Shown piece after piece: positions 1 through 6,274 of a stretch of 64,000 nt of DNA. Position 1 is the first letter of the stretch. The number at the start of each line of letters is the position of its first letter. The DNA is from UBA12158 sp035562735. Its GTDB lineage: Bacteria; Patescibacteriota; Microgenomatia; UBA12405. Location of the stretch: contig DATMWB010000003.1 of NCBI GenBank assembly GCA_035562735.1, forward strand, positions 1 through 64,000. Direction: 5' to 3'. The notes under the pieces were generated by a model. The model was given only the letters and a program-made list of their open reading frames with translations. It did not search any database and was not told where the DNA came from. Both the position numbers and the translations under genes were made by a program.

Positions 1-55
1 GGCTGCACGTGAGGCTCATAATCTCACAGGCCGGGTTCAACTCCCGGCCCCGCAA
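1..55 (+). tRNA. tRNA-fMet (CAT), 5' end outside window
   Basis: The 3' part of a tRNA is visible. The anticodon arm is TGAGG-CTCATAA-TCTCA with anticodon CAT, and the T arm is CCGGG-TTCAACT-CCCGG. The 3' acceptor strand CCCCGCA plus discriminator A is the same as in typical bacterial initiator tRNAs, where A72 faces an unpaired position 1. The 5' acceptor and D-arm start lie before the window, so the diagnostic 1:72 mismatch cannot be seen. CCA is not encoded. The initiator assignment rests on the acceptor strand and is an inference; Met is certain from the anticodon and loop. Confidence 0.82.
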
Positions 56-112
56 CTAACAAAGAGGTCGTCATTAGTTTGACGGCTTTTTTGTTGGATT
101 TTTCAAAAATCT

Positions 113-135
113 AATCCGCTTCTAGCGGATTTTTT
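113..135 (+). terminator. Intrinsic terminator after tRNA-fMet
   Basis: A 7-bp stem AATCCGC/GCGGATT with a 5-nt loop is followed directly by a run of T. It lies between the initiator tRNA and the next tRNA cluster. A TATAAT box at 138-143 follows at once and probably drives the three downstream tRNA genes. Confidence 0.75.
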
Positions 136-137
136 GA

Positions 138-143
138 TATAAT
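138..143 (+). promoter_or_regulatory. -10 box of tRNA cluster
   Basis: TATAAT lies 44 bp upstream of the elongator tRNA-Met, directly after the terminator of the preceding tRNA. No convincing -35 hexamer is visible. The next three RNA genes are only 4 bp apart and are likely one transcript. Confidence 0.5.
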
Positions 144-186
144 CACCTAGCTTATGGCAGGTTTACCTGCCGTAGCTTTTTGCGAA

Positions 187-260
187 GGCAGGGTAGCTCA
201 GTTGGTTAGAGCACGGCATTCATAACGCCGGGGTCGCGGGTTCAAGTCCCGCCTCTGCTA
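187..260 (+). tRNA. tRNA-Met (CAT), elongator
   Basis: A 74-nt cloverleaf. The acceptor GGCAGGG pairs with CTCTGCT (two G-T wobbles), discriminator A. The D stem begins GCTC with GGTTAGAGC, the anticodon loop is TTCATAA (anticodon CAT), and the T arm is GCGGG-TTCAAGT-CCCGC. The innermost anticodon-stem pair is A-C. The sequence style (GGC...GTAGCTC...GCTA) fits elongator Met better than Ile(CAT). A separate Ile(TAT) gene downstream makes an Ile(CAT) unnecessary. CCA is not encoded. Confidence 0.9.
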
Positions 261-264
261 CTAA

Positions 265-373
265 GCCAGATATTTCGGAGGTCAGCCCTCCAAGAAGGCT
301 TAAGACTTCGTAAACAAGATCGTCATATTTCTTGTGACGTGAGTGAGAGTAGGTGCAACTCCTACATCTGGCA
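265..373 (+). tRNA. Divergent 109-nt tRNA-like gene, identity unclear
   Basis: It sits 4 bp from each flanking tRNA. The 7-bp acceptor GCCAGAT/ATCTGGC is perfect and is followed by discriminator A. A T arm GTAGG/CCTAC encloses loop TGCAACT, which has G where nearly all tRNAs have T55. The middle does not fold as a normal tRNA. There is a GGAGG/CCTCC hairpin where the D arm should be, a possible anticodon loop CTTAAGA (Leu TAA) on a poor stem, and a long ACAAGA/TCTTGT hairpin in the variable region. At 109 nt it is longer than a class II tRNA. It could be an unusual Leu tRNA, a non-ribosomal tRNA or a decaying copy. Confidence 0.5.
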
Positions 374-377
374 CTGC

Positions 378-451
378 GGGCATGTAGCTCAGTTGGTTAG
401 AGCGCCGATCTTATAAGTCGGAAGTCCATGGTTCGAATCCATGCATGCCTA
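378..451 (+). tRNA. tRNA-Ile (TAT)
   Basis: A 74-nt cloverleaf. The acceptor GGGCATG pairs with CATGCCT (first pair G-T), discriminator A. The anticodon arm is CCGAT-CTTATAA-GTCGG and the T arm CATGG-TTCGAAT-CCATG. The anticodon is TAT, which reads ATA directly. Most bacteria instead read ATA with a CAT tRNA whose C is converted to lysidine by TilS. CCA is not encoded. Confidence 0.93.
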
Positions 452-457
452 CATACA

Positions 458-486
458 TTGATTTATCCCTATTTTTAGTGTAATAT
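458..486 (+). promoter_or_regulatory. Promoter for UPF0316-like gene
   Basis: TTGATT and TAATAT are separated by exactly 17 bp just after the last tRNA. Initiation near 493 would give a leader of about 89 nt containing the hairpin GAGGGT/ACCCTC near 534-548 before the gene at 582. Confidence 0.55.
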
Positions 487-581
487 CAACTGTTCTATTA
501 AGAACAATATGACCCAAGAAAAAACAGAACCTGGAGGGTGTCACCCTCAAAGTTCGTTTCAAAATACTAAATTTTCCAAAT

Positions 582-845
582 ATGAATCTACAATTAATAG
601 GTCAAATTTTGGGGTACTTTGCGATTGGCTTCGTCGAAATGTTTCTGGCCACTCAAAGAACCTACTGGATTTCAAAAGGCCGATCACGCGCTGCGGCCCT
701 TTTAGTGTTTTTTGAAAATTTTCTTGCTATCTATATTATTTACCAAATTGCCAACAATCTTGGTGATAATATCTTTGTCTTAGTCTCTTACGCTTTTGGA
801 AATGCTATTGGCACTTACATCAATCTTGAAAAAGTTCCTTTTTAA
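582..845 (+). CDS. UPF0316/DUF5698-like membrane protein, short
   Basis: An 87-residue membrane protein with about three hydrophobic helices. The N-terminal motif with EMFLATQRT followed by a basic RAAA stretch and a second helix FFENFLAIYIIYQI resembles the membrane half of the YebE/UPF0316 family (DUF5698). The cytosolic DUF2179 domain usually found after it is absent. No function is established for the family. The start is the first ATG that gives an intact first helix; an out-of-frame ORF that overlaps it is a shadow. It ends 2 bp before the convergent phosphatase gene. Confidence 0.6.
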   Translation: MNLQLIGQILGYFAIGFVEMFLATQRTYWISKGRSRAAALLVFFENFLAIYIIYQIANNLGDNIFVLVSYAFGNAIGTYINLEKVPF

Positions 846-846
846 C

Positions 847-1332
847 CTAATTAAAATCAATCTCTTTGATACTTGTACCCTCAATAATAGTCAAAACGCC
901 TGGTCGGGGATAATCTATCATTTCGCTTTTTTCATACTCACTTCCTATTAAGATATTTTTTAGACCGGCAATTACTGCACCATGGGTACAAACGACTATT
1001 GTTTTGTATTCCCTTTCCTTTATTTCATTGACAAAACTCTCCAATCTCTCAACTAAATTATCGAATTCTTCATGACTAAATTCATTCAATCTTGCATCAT
1101 TTTTAAATATTAAACCCGAAATTTTACTAACAATTTTATTTGATTGCTGACACCTAACATATTCAGAAGAGATATTAAAGTCAGAATGGATATCTTTCAA
1201 ATATTTTGCTATTTTTTCCAACGCTGGAATACTATCCGGTAGTATTTCCACTGAAAAATTATCAACTGGATACGATTGTCGATTTTTTGTATACCAAGTA
1301 TCTCCATGCCTAAAAATATAGTATCTTGTCAT
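847..1332 (-). CDS. Histidine phosphatase family protein
   Basis: A 161-residue member of the phosphoglycerate mutase/histidine phosphatase superfamily. The phospho-accepting motif FRHGDT is at residues 8-13, and a second catalytic His lies in VVCTHGAVIAG near residue 115. It is short for the family, and the substrate cannot be told from sequence; small phosphoesters, phosphorylated proteins and nucleotides are all known substrates of relatives. It lies 2 bp after trpS on the same strand and is probably the last gene of the racemase-trpS operon under the Trp-type attenuator. Confidence 0.8.
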   Translation of the reverse strand: MTRYYIFRHGDTWYTKNRQSYPVDNFSVEILPDSIPALEKIAKYLKDIHSDFNISSEYVRCQQSNKIVSKISGLIFKNDARLNEFSHEEFDNLVERLESFVNEIKEREYKTIVVCTHGAVIAGLKNILIGSEYEKSEMIDYPRPGVLTIIEGTSIKEIDFN

Positions 1333-1334
1333 AA

Positions 1335-2339
1335 TTATTTACTTAAACCCATAGCCTCTAACACCTCATTCAAAGTTTTTTTAGCTTCAACTTGAGCTTT
1401 TTTACTACCCTCGTCAATTATGTTTTTTATTAGTTCCTCGTTAGCTTCAAACTTAGCCCTTCTTTCTCTAATTGGGTTCAAAAAATTATTGATAGCCAGC
1501 GCCAACTTTGTTTTAACTTCAACATCTCCAACTTGCCCCTTGGTGTATCTATCCTTAAGATTCGCAACTTCTTCAACATTATTGTTAAAAGCATCGTGAT
1601 AAATAAACACTGGGTTTCCTTCAATGTGTCCAGGGTCTGTTGGTTTTATTCGTGTGGGATCGGTATACATACTTCTTACCTTCTTATTTACCGCATCTTC
1701 GTCATCTGACAGATAAATACAATTGCCAATACTTTTACTCATTTTTGCCTGACCGTCAGTCCCAACTAATGTCCCCACATCACCAATTAATGCCTTTGGT
1801 TCTGGGAATATATCTTTAAAAATTTTGTTGAAATCACGTGCCACTTCACGAGTTACTTCAATATGACTTTCTTGATCTCTTCCAACTGGAACCAAGTTTG
1901 CCTTAACCATCAATATATCGGCTGCTTGTAAAACAGGGTAGTTTAAAAGTCCCAAGGATGGTTGTTCTATATGCAAATCATGCATGACATCTTTTAAGGT
2001 AGGTACCCTTTGTGCTCGAGGTACTGTTACTAAGTTTGAAAAAATTAACGATAGATACGCTACTTCTGGAACTCTTGATTGTTGATAAATAGTACATTTT
2101 TGAGGATCAATCCCAACTGATAGATAATCCAAAACCAACCCTTTTACTCGATCGTTAATAGTTGAGGTTTTTTCCTTGCTGGCAGCAGTAGTTAGGGTAT
2201 GAAGGTCAGCCATAATGAAAAAACAATCATACTTGTCCTGTAGTGCCACTCTATTCTTAAGTGTTCCTACATAATGTCCGAGATGTAATGGTCCAGTGGG
2301 TCTGTCTCCAGTTAGTATTCTTGGTTTATTTTGATTCAT
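1335..2339 (-). CDS. trpS: Tryptophan--tRNA ligase
   Basis: Class I aminoacyl-tRNA synthetase that attaches Trp to tRNA-Trp. The HIGH-type motif is GPLHLGHYVGT near the N-terminus and the KMSKS loop is AKMSKSIGN about residue 198. The 334-residue length is normal. The start at 2339 gives the usual N-terminus MNQNKPRILTGDRPTG. An in-frame ATG at 2363 would overlap the racemase stop by 7 bp and add eight residues the family normally lacks. It is the second gene of an operon whose leader encodes a Tyr-Trp peptide and an attenuator, which suggests regulation by Trp-tRNA charging. Confidence 0.95.
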   Translation of the reverse strand: MNQNKPRILTGDRPTGPLHLGHYVGTLKNRVALQDKYDCFFIMADLHTLTTAASKEKTSTINDRVKGLVLDYLSVGIDPQKCTIYQQSRVPEVAYLSLIFSNLVTVPRAQRVPTLKDVMHDLHIEQPSLGLLNYPVLQAADILMVKANLVPVGRDQESHIEVTREVARDFNKIFKDIFPEPKALIGDVGTLVGTDGQAKMSKSIGNCIYLSDDEDAVNKKVRSMYTDPTRIKPTDPGHIEGNPVFIYHDAFNNNVEEVANLKDRYTKGQVGDVEVKTKLALAINNFLNPIRERRAKFEANEELIKNIIDEGSKKAQVEAKKTLNEVLEAMGLSK

Positions 2340-2356
2340 ATATTTATAGTGAAATT

Positions 2357-3052
2357 TTAACATTTAAGATGTCCAACAACTGCATCAGCCAAAATGTCGA
2401 GACTATCAAAAATCTTTATATCTTTAAATTTTGATTTTTGAAAAGCCAGAGGCAGTTCGGTGCAACCCAAAATAATTCCATCTAGTTGACTGATATCAAT
2501 AAAATTTCTTGTAAAAATATTCAAATCATTGACGTCGTTCTCAGAAAGTTTATTGTTTAATACTCCTCTAATAACCCTCTCTAATAAATTTTGAAAATGT
2601 TTATCGGGAATTATTGGTGCCAAACTATTGTCAATCAATTTCTCTTCATATAGCTTTGTCCTTAAAGTAGTTGGAGAAGCCAAAATTCCGACTTTATTAA
2701 TTTTTCTGCTTTTAATATCGGCAACCACTAAATCAATAATCGATGGGAATGGACAATTAGCAATTTTTAACAAATCAGAATGCATGATATGCGCGGTATT
2801 ACATGCCATAACTATCATTGAAATTTTTTGCTGATTAAAAAATTTAATTCTTTTGGAAATTATTTTTTTAGCCGGTGCAATTTTAGTTGGGTCGGCAATA
2901 AAATCTTCAATCGCCACGGCATTTAAAACCATTTCTGGGAAGGCCAAACCTTCAGCACTGATTTTTTCTAAAAGGAGTTGAAAAAATCTAGCTCCGGCAA
3001 AAGCCCCCATACCGTCGATGATTCCAATTTTTTTCAATTTTATATTTTTCAT
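2357..3052 (-). CDS. Aspartate/glutamate racemase family protein
   Basis: A 231-residue cofactor-independent racemase fold. The two catalytic cysteines are visible in MACNTAH (about residue 84) and LGCTELPL (about residue 196), with GIIDGMGAFAG as the N-terminal substrate loop. It most resembles aspartate racemase/RacX-type proteins that interconvert L- and D-amino acids, possibly for peptidoglycan. It is first in the operon with trpS and the histidine phosphatase. No Shine-Dalgarno sequence is visible. The 170-nt leader holds the attenuator described at 3102-3223. Confidence 0.85.
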   Translation of the reverse strand: MKNIKLKKIGIIDGMGAFAGARFFQLLLEKISAEGLAFPEMVLNAVAIEDFIADPTKIAPAKKIISKRIKFFNQQKISMIVMACNTAHIMHSDLLKIANCPFPSIIDLVVADIKSRKINKVGILASPTTLRTKLYEEKLIDNSLAPIIPDKHFQNLLERVIRGVLNNKLSENDVNDLNIFTRNFIDISQLDGIILGCTELPLAFQKSKFKDIKIFDSLDILADAVVGHLKC

Positions 3053-3101
3053 AAATTTAAAGTAAGTAATAAAAAGGGATTTGTTTTTCTAGGTTCTCAA
3101 A

Positions 3102-3174
3102 CAAAAATCTCCCGTAAAACCGGGAGATTAAATATTTTTAAAAAAATAGCTTTATGCCATTAAAACGTCTCCCG
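3102..3174 (-). promoter_or_regulatory. Transcription attenuator of racemase-trpS operon
   Basis: Read on the minus strand. Strand 2 is CGGGAGA (3174-3168). Strand 3 is TCTCCCG (3127-3121). Strand 4 is CGGGAGAT (3114-3107), followed by TTTTTG. The 3:4 pairing is an intrinsic terminator of 8-9 bp with a 6-nt loop. The 2:3 pairing is a perfect 7-bp alternative that destroys it. Strand 2 can also be sequestered by an upstream 1:2 hairpin in which TCTTTC and TTGGC of the leader peptide region pair with GCCCAA and GGGAGA. This is the arrangement of a classical amino-acid operon attenuator. The pairings are seen; the mechanism is inferred. Confidence 0.7.
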
Positions 3175-3223
3175 ATTGGGCTACTACGTATCGCCAATAG
3201 AAAGAACGCTTAATTAATGTCAT
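3152..3223 (-). CDS. Leader peptide of racemase-trpS attenuator
   Basis: A 23-codon ORF, starting MTLIKRSFYWRYVV and ending GDVLMA, whose ATG lies 9 nt downstream of a TATATT box, so the mRNA is nearly leaderless. Tyr-Trp-Arg-Tyr codons (9-12) lie in strand 1 of the attenuator. The strand 2 sequence CGGGAGA covers codons 17-19, and the stop codon is 14 nt further on. A ribosome stalled at the Trp codon would free strand 2 for antitermination; one that reaches the stop would cover strand 2 and allow termination. There is only one Trp codon, which is fewer than in enterobacterial trpL. Confidence 0.6.
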   Translation of the reverse strand: MTLIKRSFYWRYVVAQSGDVLMA

Positions 3224-3232
3224 CTTAGGTCA

Positions 3233-3260
3233 AATATATCACTTTTTAGTTAACTGTCAA
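3233..3260 (-). promoter_or_regulatory. Promoter of leader-racemase-trpS operon
   Basis: On the minus strand TTGACA (3260-3255) and TATATT (3238-3233) are separated by 16 bp. The -10 box ends 9 nt before the leader-peptide ATG. It overlaps the divergent L25 promoter, whose extended -10 is at 3263-3271 on the plus strand. Confidence 0.65.
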
Positions 3261-3262
3261 TC

Positions 3263-3323
3263 TGCTATACTACCCAAGTCCTCAGTTGTGGCGAAGTCGT
3301 TTATTATCAAAGGCGCCAAACTG
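3263..3323 (+). promoter_or_regulatory. L25 promoter and leader hairpin
   Basis: TGC-TATACT at 3263-3271 is an extended -10 box. The leader then forms a stem CAGTT/AACTG plus TGGCG/CGCCA (3283-3323) with one bulged G and a 20-nt purine- and U-rich loop, ending 10 nt before the ATG of the L25 gene. L25 binds 5S rRNA, so an autoregulatory mimic is possible but not shown. Confidence 0.5.
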
Positions 3324-3333
3324 TGAAAATAAA

Positions 3334-4014
3334 ATGAAAAAAGAAAACCCAAAAATTTCTGCCGCTCTTAGAACTGTTACAGGTCGTAGTGTAAAAAAAC
3401 TTCGAAAATCTGGCCTTACCCCCGCCACTATTTACGGAAATAAGTTCGAACCAGTCTCAATTGAGATATCATCTTTGGAACTCAATAAACTATTTGAACA
3501 CGCTGGAGAATCATCTTTGGTAGAAATTATTATTGCCCAAGACAAGTATCCAGTAATTTTTAAAAATCCCCAATTTCACCCTGTTTCTGGAGATTTAATT
3601 CACATTGATTGCTACAAAGTTAACCTTAAAGAAAAAATAACCACCACTGTCCCAGTAGAACTAATTGGCGAATCATTGGCTGTCAAGAATGGAAATACAC
3701 TTATGCAGATTCTTGATGAAATAGAAATTGAAGCACTCCCATCTGACCTTCCAGAAAAAATCGAAATCGATATTAGTACCTTAGTTGAGGTTGATAACAA
3801 AATAGTAGTCTCAGAAATTAACATTGACCGTAATCTTATTGAGGTTAAAAACGACCCAGAGCAAGTAGTTGTCATTATCGAAGCTCCACGTGTTGAAGAA
3901 GAACCAGTTGCGACCGAAGAGGTTGCTCCAGCTGATGTTCCAGCCACAGCTCAAAAGACAGAAGAGGAAAAAGCTGCCAAAGAAGCCGAGTCTACGGAGA
4001 AATCCGATAAGTAA
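3334..4014 (+). CDS. rplY: 50S ribosomal protein L25/CTC
   Basis: A 226-residue L25 of the long CTC/TL5 type. The N-terminal 5S rRNA-binding domain (about residues 1-95, with GLTPATIYG and the RKSG loop) is followed by a beta-rich C-terminal domain and an acidic Glu/Ala tail. It binds the loop E region of 5S rRNA in the large subunit. The ATG at 3334 is chosen because an upstream in-frame GTG at 3286 lies inside the leader hairpin and would add 16 residues unlike the family. Its 3' end overlaps the convergent TPR gene by 23 bp. Confidence 0.92.
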   Translation: MKKENPKISAALRTVTGRSVKKLRKSGLTPATIYGNKFEPVSIEISSLELNKLFEHAGESSLVEIIIAQDKYPVIFKNPQFHPVSGDLIHIDCYKVNLKEKITTTVPVELIGESLAVKNGNTLMQILDEIEIEALPSDLPEKIEIDISTLVEVDNKIVVSEINIDRNLIEVKNDPEQVVVIIEAPRVEEEPVATEEVAPADVPATAQKTEEEKAAKEAESTEKSDK

Positions 4015-4399
4015 AATATATTTTACTTATATCTTCTCTTATTGGATCTAATTTGTAGGCATTTTCTATGGCCTCAAATGCAAAATCTTTTCGATTTAGT
4101 CTATATTGCAATACTCCAATCTCCATCCAATCATCGGCATTTTTCTCATTCTTTGTCTTAAGAATTGACAATCTTTTTTCCAATTCTTCATTCTTATTTT
4201 TTTTACTAAAATTTTCGATATCTCCAAAATCCAATTTCATTTCAAGTCTTTTAGCTTTTTCCCATTGTCCCTCGTTGGCAAGCATATACCACTTTTGTAA
4301 GTTTCTATAATACCTTTCTCCTTTCGATATCGGAAGAACTTTGCCGATATTCGCGACAATTATCCAAATTAAAAAACTGATTAAAAAAGTATCCTTCAT
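3992..4399 (-). CDS. Membrane-anchored TPR-like protein
   Basis: A 135-residue protein of unknown function. An N-terminal membrane helix (about residues 4-22) is followed by a charged helical region. A tetratricopeptide-like repeat is visible near the C-terminus, with WMEIGVLQYRLNRKDFAF and AIENAYKLDP. Such proteins usually act as scaffolds at the membrane. It is a single gene convergent with L25, overlapping its end. A TAAAAT box lies 9 nt before the start on the minus strand. Confidence 0.65.
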   Translation of the reverse strand: MKDTFLISFLIWIIVANIGKVLPISKGERYYRNLQKWYMLANEGQWEKAKRLEMKLDFGDIENFSKKNKNEELEKRLSILKTKNEKNADDWMEIGVLQYRLNRKDFAFEAIENAYKLDPIREDISKIYFTYRISP

Positions 4400-4449
4400 A
4401 ACTTTTTTATTTTAGCATGGAGATTTCTCAAAAATGATAAAATACCCCG

Positions 4450-5526
4450 ATGTTTATTCTAAATGTTTCCAAAAACTACCAGCAAGTTCTTAAAAAAGCC
4501 GCCAAAGAAATATTAGAAGGAAACTTGGTTATTTTTCCATCAGATACGGTATATATTTTAGCTGTTGATCCAGCCAACCAAAAAGCCGTAGACACTCTCT
4601 TATCCTTCAAAAATCGATGGACTGGAAAGGCGATTTCTATTGCCGTATCTGATATAAAAATGGCTAGTAATTACGTAAAGCTATCAAAAGACACTGTGAG
4701 TCTATATAAAAATTTACTTCCTGGCCCCTTTACTATAGTTTCTCCAGGAAAACATCGGGTTGGGCGGGGGATTGAGGCCGAAAATGGTACCCTTGGTGTT
4801 CGTATTCCAGATTCAAGATATATTTTTGACTTAATTAAGTTATTAAAAAAACCAATCACAGCTACTTCAGCCAATCTATCAGGTCGTACCTCAAATTATT
4901 CTATTTCCACCTTTTTACGCCCCCTATCAAAAAAGAAACAAGAGTTGATTTCTTTAATTGTCGACGCTGGTAGACTCCCTAAAAACAAGCCCTCTACTGT
5001 CATTGACGCTGTGGGTAGTGAAATAAAAATCCTTCGTCGTGGTGACCTAATTACTGGCTCATCCAAAACTCTTATTTCCAAATCAGAGGCTGAGACCGGA
5101 AAAATCGCTGAATTTTTACTCAACAAATCTCTAAAATTAGGTTTTAAAAAACCTATTATTTTCTCACTTTCTGGTGACCTGGGCTGTGGGAAAACGGTAT
5201 TTTCCAGAAGTATTGGCAAAAAGCTTGGTGTCACTCACAAGATTCTCTCACCTACTTTTGTTATCTATAATCAATATTCCCTTTCCGATTCTTCTATAAA
5301 AACCTTTTATCATTTTGATTTGTATCGCCTAAATAGTAGCTATGAATATCAAGAAATTAAATTTTTAAATCATTTTTTACCCCACACCCTTTCATGTATC
5401 GAATGGCCAGAAAATATGGGTAGTGAATTATTTGAAAAAATAAAAAATAACTCCTATTTTATTTCAGTAAATTTTTCTTATCTAGATTCTAATACTCGAC
5501 AAATATCTTTTTCTCTACCTAAATAA
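4450..5526 (+). CDS. TsaC-TsaE fusion, tRNA t6A biosynthesis
   Basis: A 358-residue two-domain protein. Residues 1 to about 200 are a Sua5/YrdC (TsaC) domain with FPSDTVYILA, FKNRWTGKAISI, LPGPFT and TATSANLSG; this domain makes threonylcarbamoyl-AMP from Thr, bicarbonate and ATP. Residues from about 205 on are TsaE (YjeE), with Walker A SGDLGCGKT near residue 240, SPTFVI, HFDLYRL and IEWPE; this P-loop ATPase activates the TsaB-TsaD complex. The two are separate genes in most bacteria. tsaD lies one gene downstream. TAAAAT lies exactly 6 nt before the ATG, so the mRNA is probably leaderless. No TsaB is seen in the window. Confidence 0.92.
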   Translation: MFILNVSKNYQQVLKKAAKEILEGNLVIFPSDTVYILAVDPANQKAVDTLLSFKNRWTGKAISIAVSDIKMASNYVKLSKDTVSLYKNLLPGPFTIVSPGKHRVGRGIEAENGTLGVRIPDSRYIFDLIKLLKKPITATSANLSGRTSNYSISTFLRPLSKKKQELISLIVDAGRLPKNKPSTVIDAVGSEIKILRRGDLITGSSKTLISKSEAETGKIAEFLLNKSLKLGFKKPIIFSLSGDLGCGKTVFSRSIGKKLGVTHKILSPTFVIYNQYSLSDSSIKTFYHFDLYRLNSSYEYQEIKFLNHFLPHTLSCIEWPENMGSELFEKIKNNSYFISVNFSYLDSNTRQISFSLPK

Positions 5527-6253
5527 AGTAGAAATCTTCCAAGAACTTATCACATTCAGTTTTCAAATCTGTTATTGCATTATGAACACATTGAATCGTA
5601 TATTTTTTGTCATTTTTTTCAAGATCAACTATTTTTTGATTTGATATCTCGTAGATATAACTTTTTTCACCACCAACCAGTAAAGAATCAGTGAACTCTC
5701 TTCCAGAGTTAATCCAAGACCATGTTTTTCCAACATGTACCGTTATATTTCCAGAAGAACTGTAAAAGATGTATCTCTTACCACTTATTTCATTTTCCTC
5801 ATACATTTTTCTTTTTCCCTCATATTTGACACCAAATTTGTCCTCATTACTTTCAAAATTTTCAATCAAATTTATGCTTGGAACCAATGTTAAAGTCGTC
5901 TCACTAGCCGAAGAGCTAGACTCAAAACTCTTCGTGGCATCATTAATTTTTCTACAAATTCCTCCAGCTCCAATATTATTTCTTTTAATACCCAAGCTGT
6001 CAGATTCACCATTCAATTCTTGACATGTTAATCCAGTTACACACTCCACCACACCACTAGTTCCTGCACCACAAAATTCACCCTCTTTTGCCTTTTCTTT
6101 TGTGATTTGATTGTTTACATTCTTATTCATCTCCTTTTTGTTTACTTCATTTAAAACAAAAAGACCTATGCCTGACAATATCAACAAAAAAATACTTCCA
6201 ATAACATATTTCCTCGGCTTTTCAGATATGTTTAAGTTGGTTCTTTCCGACAT
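5519..6253 (-). CDS. Membrane-anchored protein with Cys-rich segment
   Basis: A 244-residue protein I do not recognise. A membrane helix (about residues 15-34) leaves a large extracytoplasmic part. This part starts with a Cys-containing segment, GEFCGAGTSGVVECVTGLTCQ followed later by GGICRK, of the kind that forms small disulfide domains. The C-terminal third is beta-rich and ends with two more Cys. It overlaps the end of the tsaC-tsaE gene by 8 bp and is divergent from tsaD. TATTAT on the minus strand lies 7 nt before its ATG, overlapping the tsaD -10 box. Confidence 0.6.
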   Translation of the reverse strand: MSERTNLNISEKPRKYVIGSIFLLILSGIGLFVLNEVNKKEMNKNVNNQITKEKAKEGEFCGAGTSGVVECVTGLTCQELNGESDSLGIKRNNIGAGGICRKINDATKSFESSSSASETTLTLVPSINLIENFESNEDKFGVKYEGKRKMYEENEISGKRYIFYSSSGNITVHVGKTWSWINSGREFTDSLLVGGEKSYIYEISNQKIVDLEKNDKKYTIQCVHNAITDLKTECDKFLEDFYFI

Positions 6254-6274
6254 TTAATTTATAATACACCACTT

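Noticed and set aside
509..715. ORF overlapping the UPF0316-like gene in another frame
   Set aside because: No hydrophobic or family pattern; the 582 frame encodes clear membrane helices.
3165..3225. T-box riboswitch before trpS
   Set aside because: A TTGGC element occurs but the conserved T-box sequence and specifier stem are not found; the leader-peptide attenuator explains the region better.
3612..3947. Ser/Thr-rich antisense ORF inside the L25 gene
   Set aside because: Shadow of the acidic and Ile/Val-rich L25 C-terminus.
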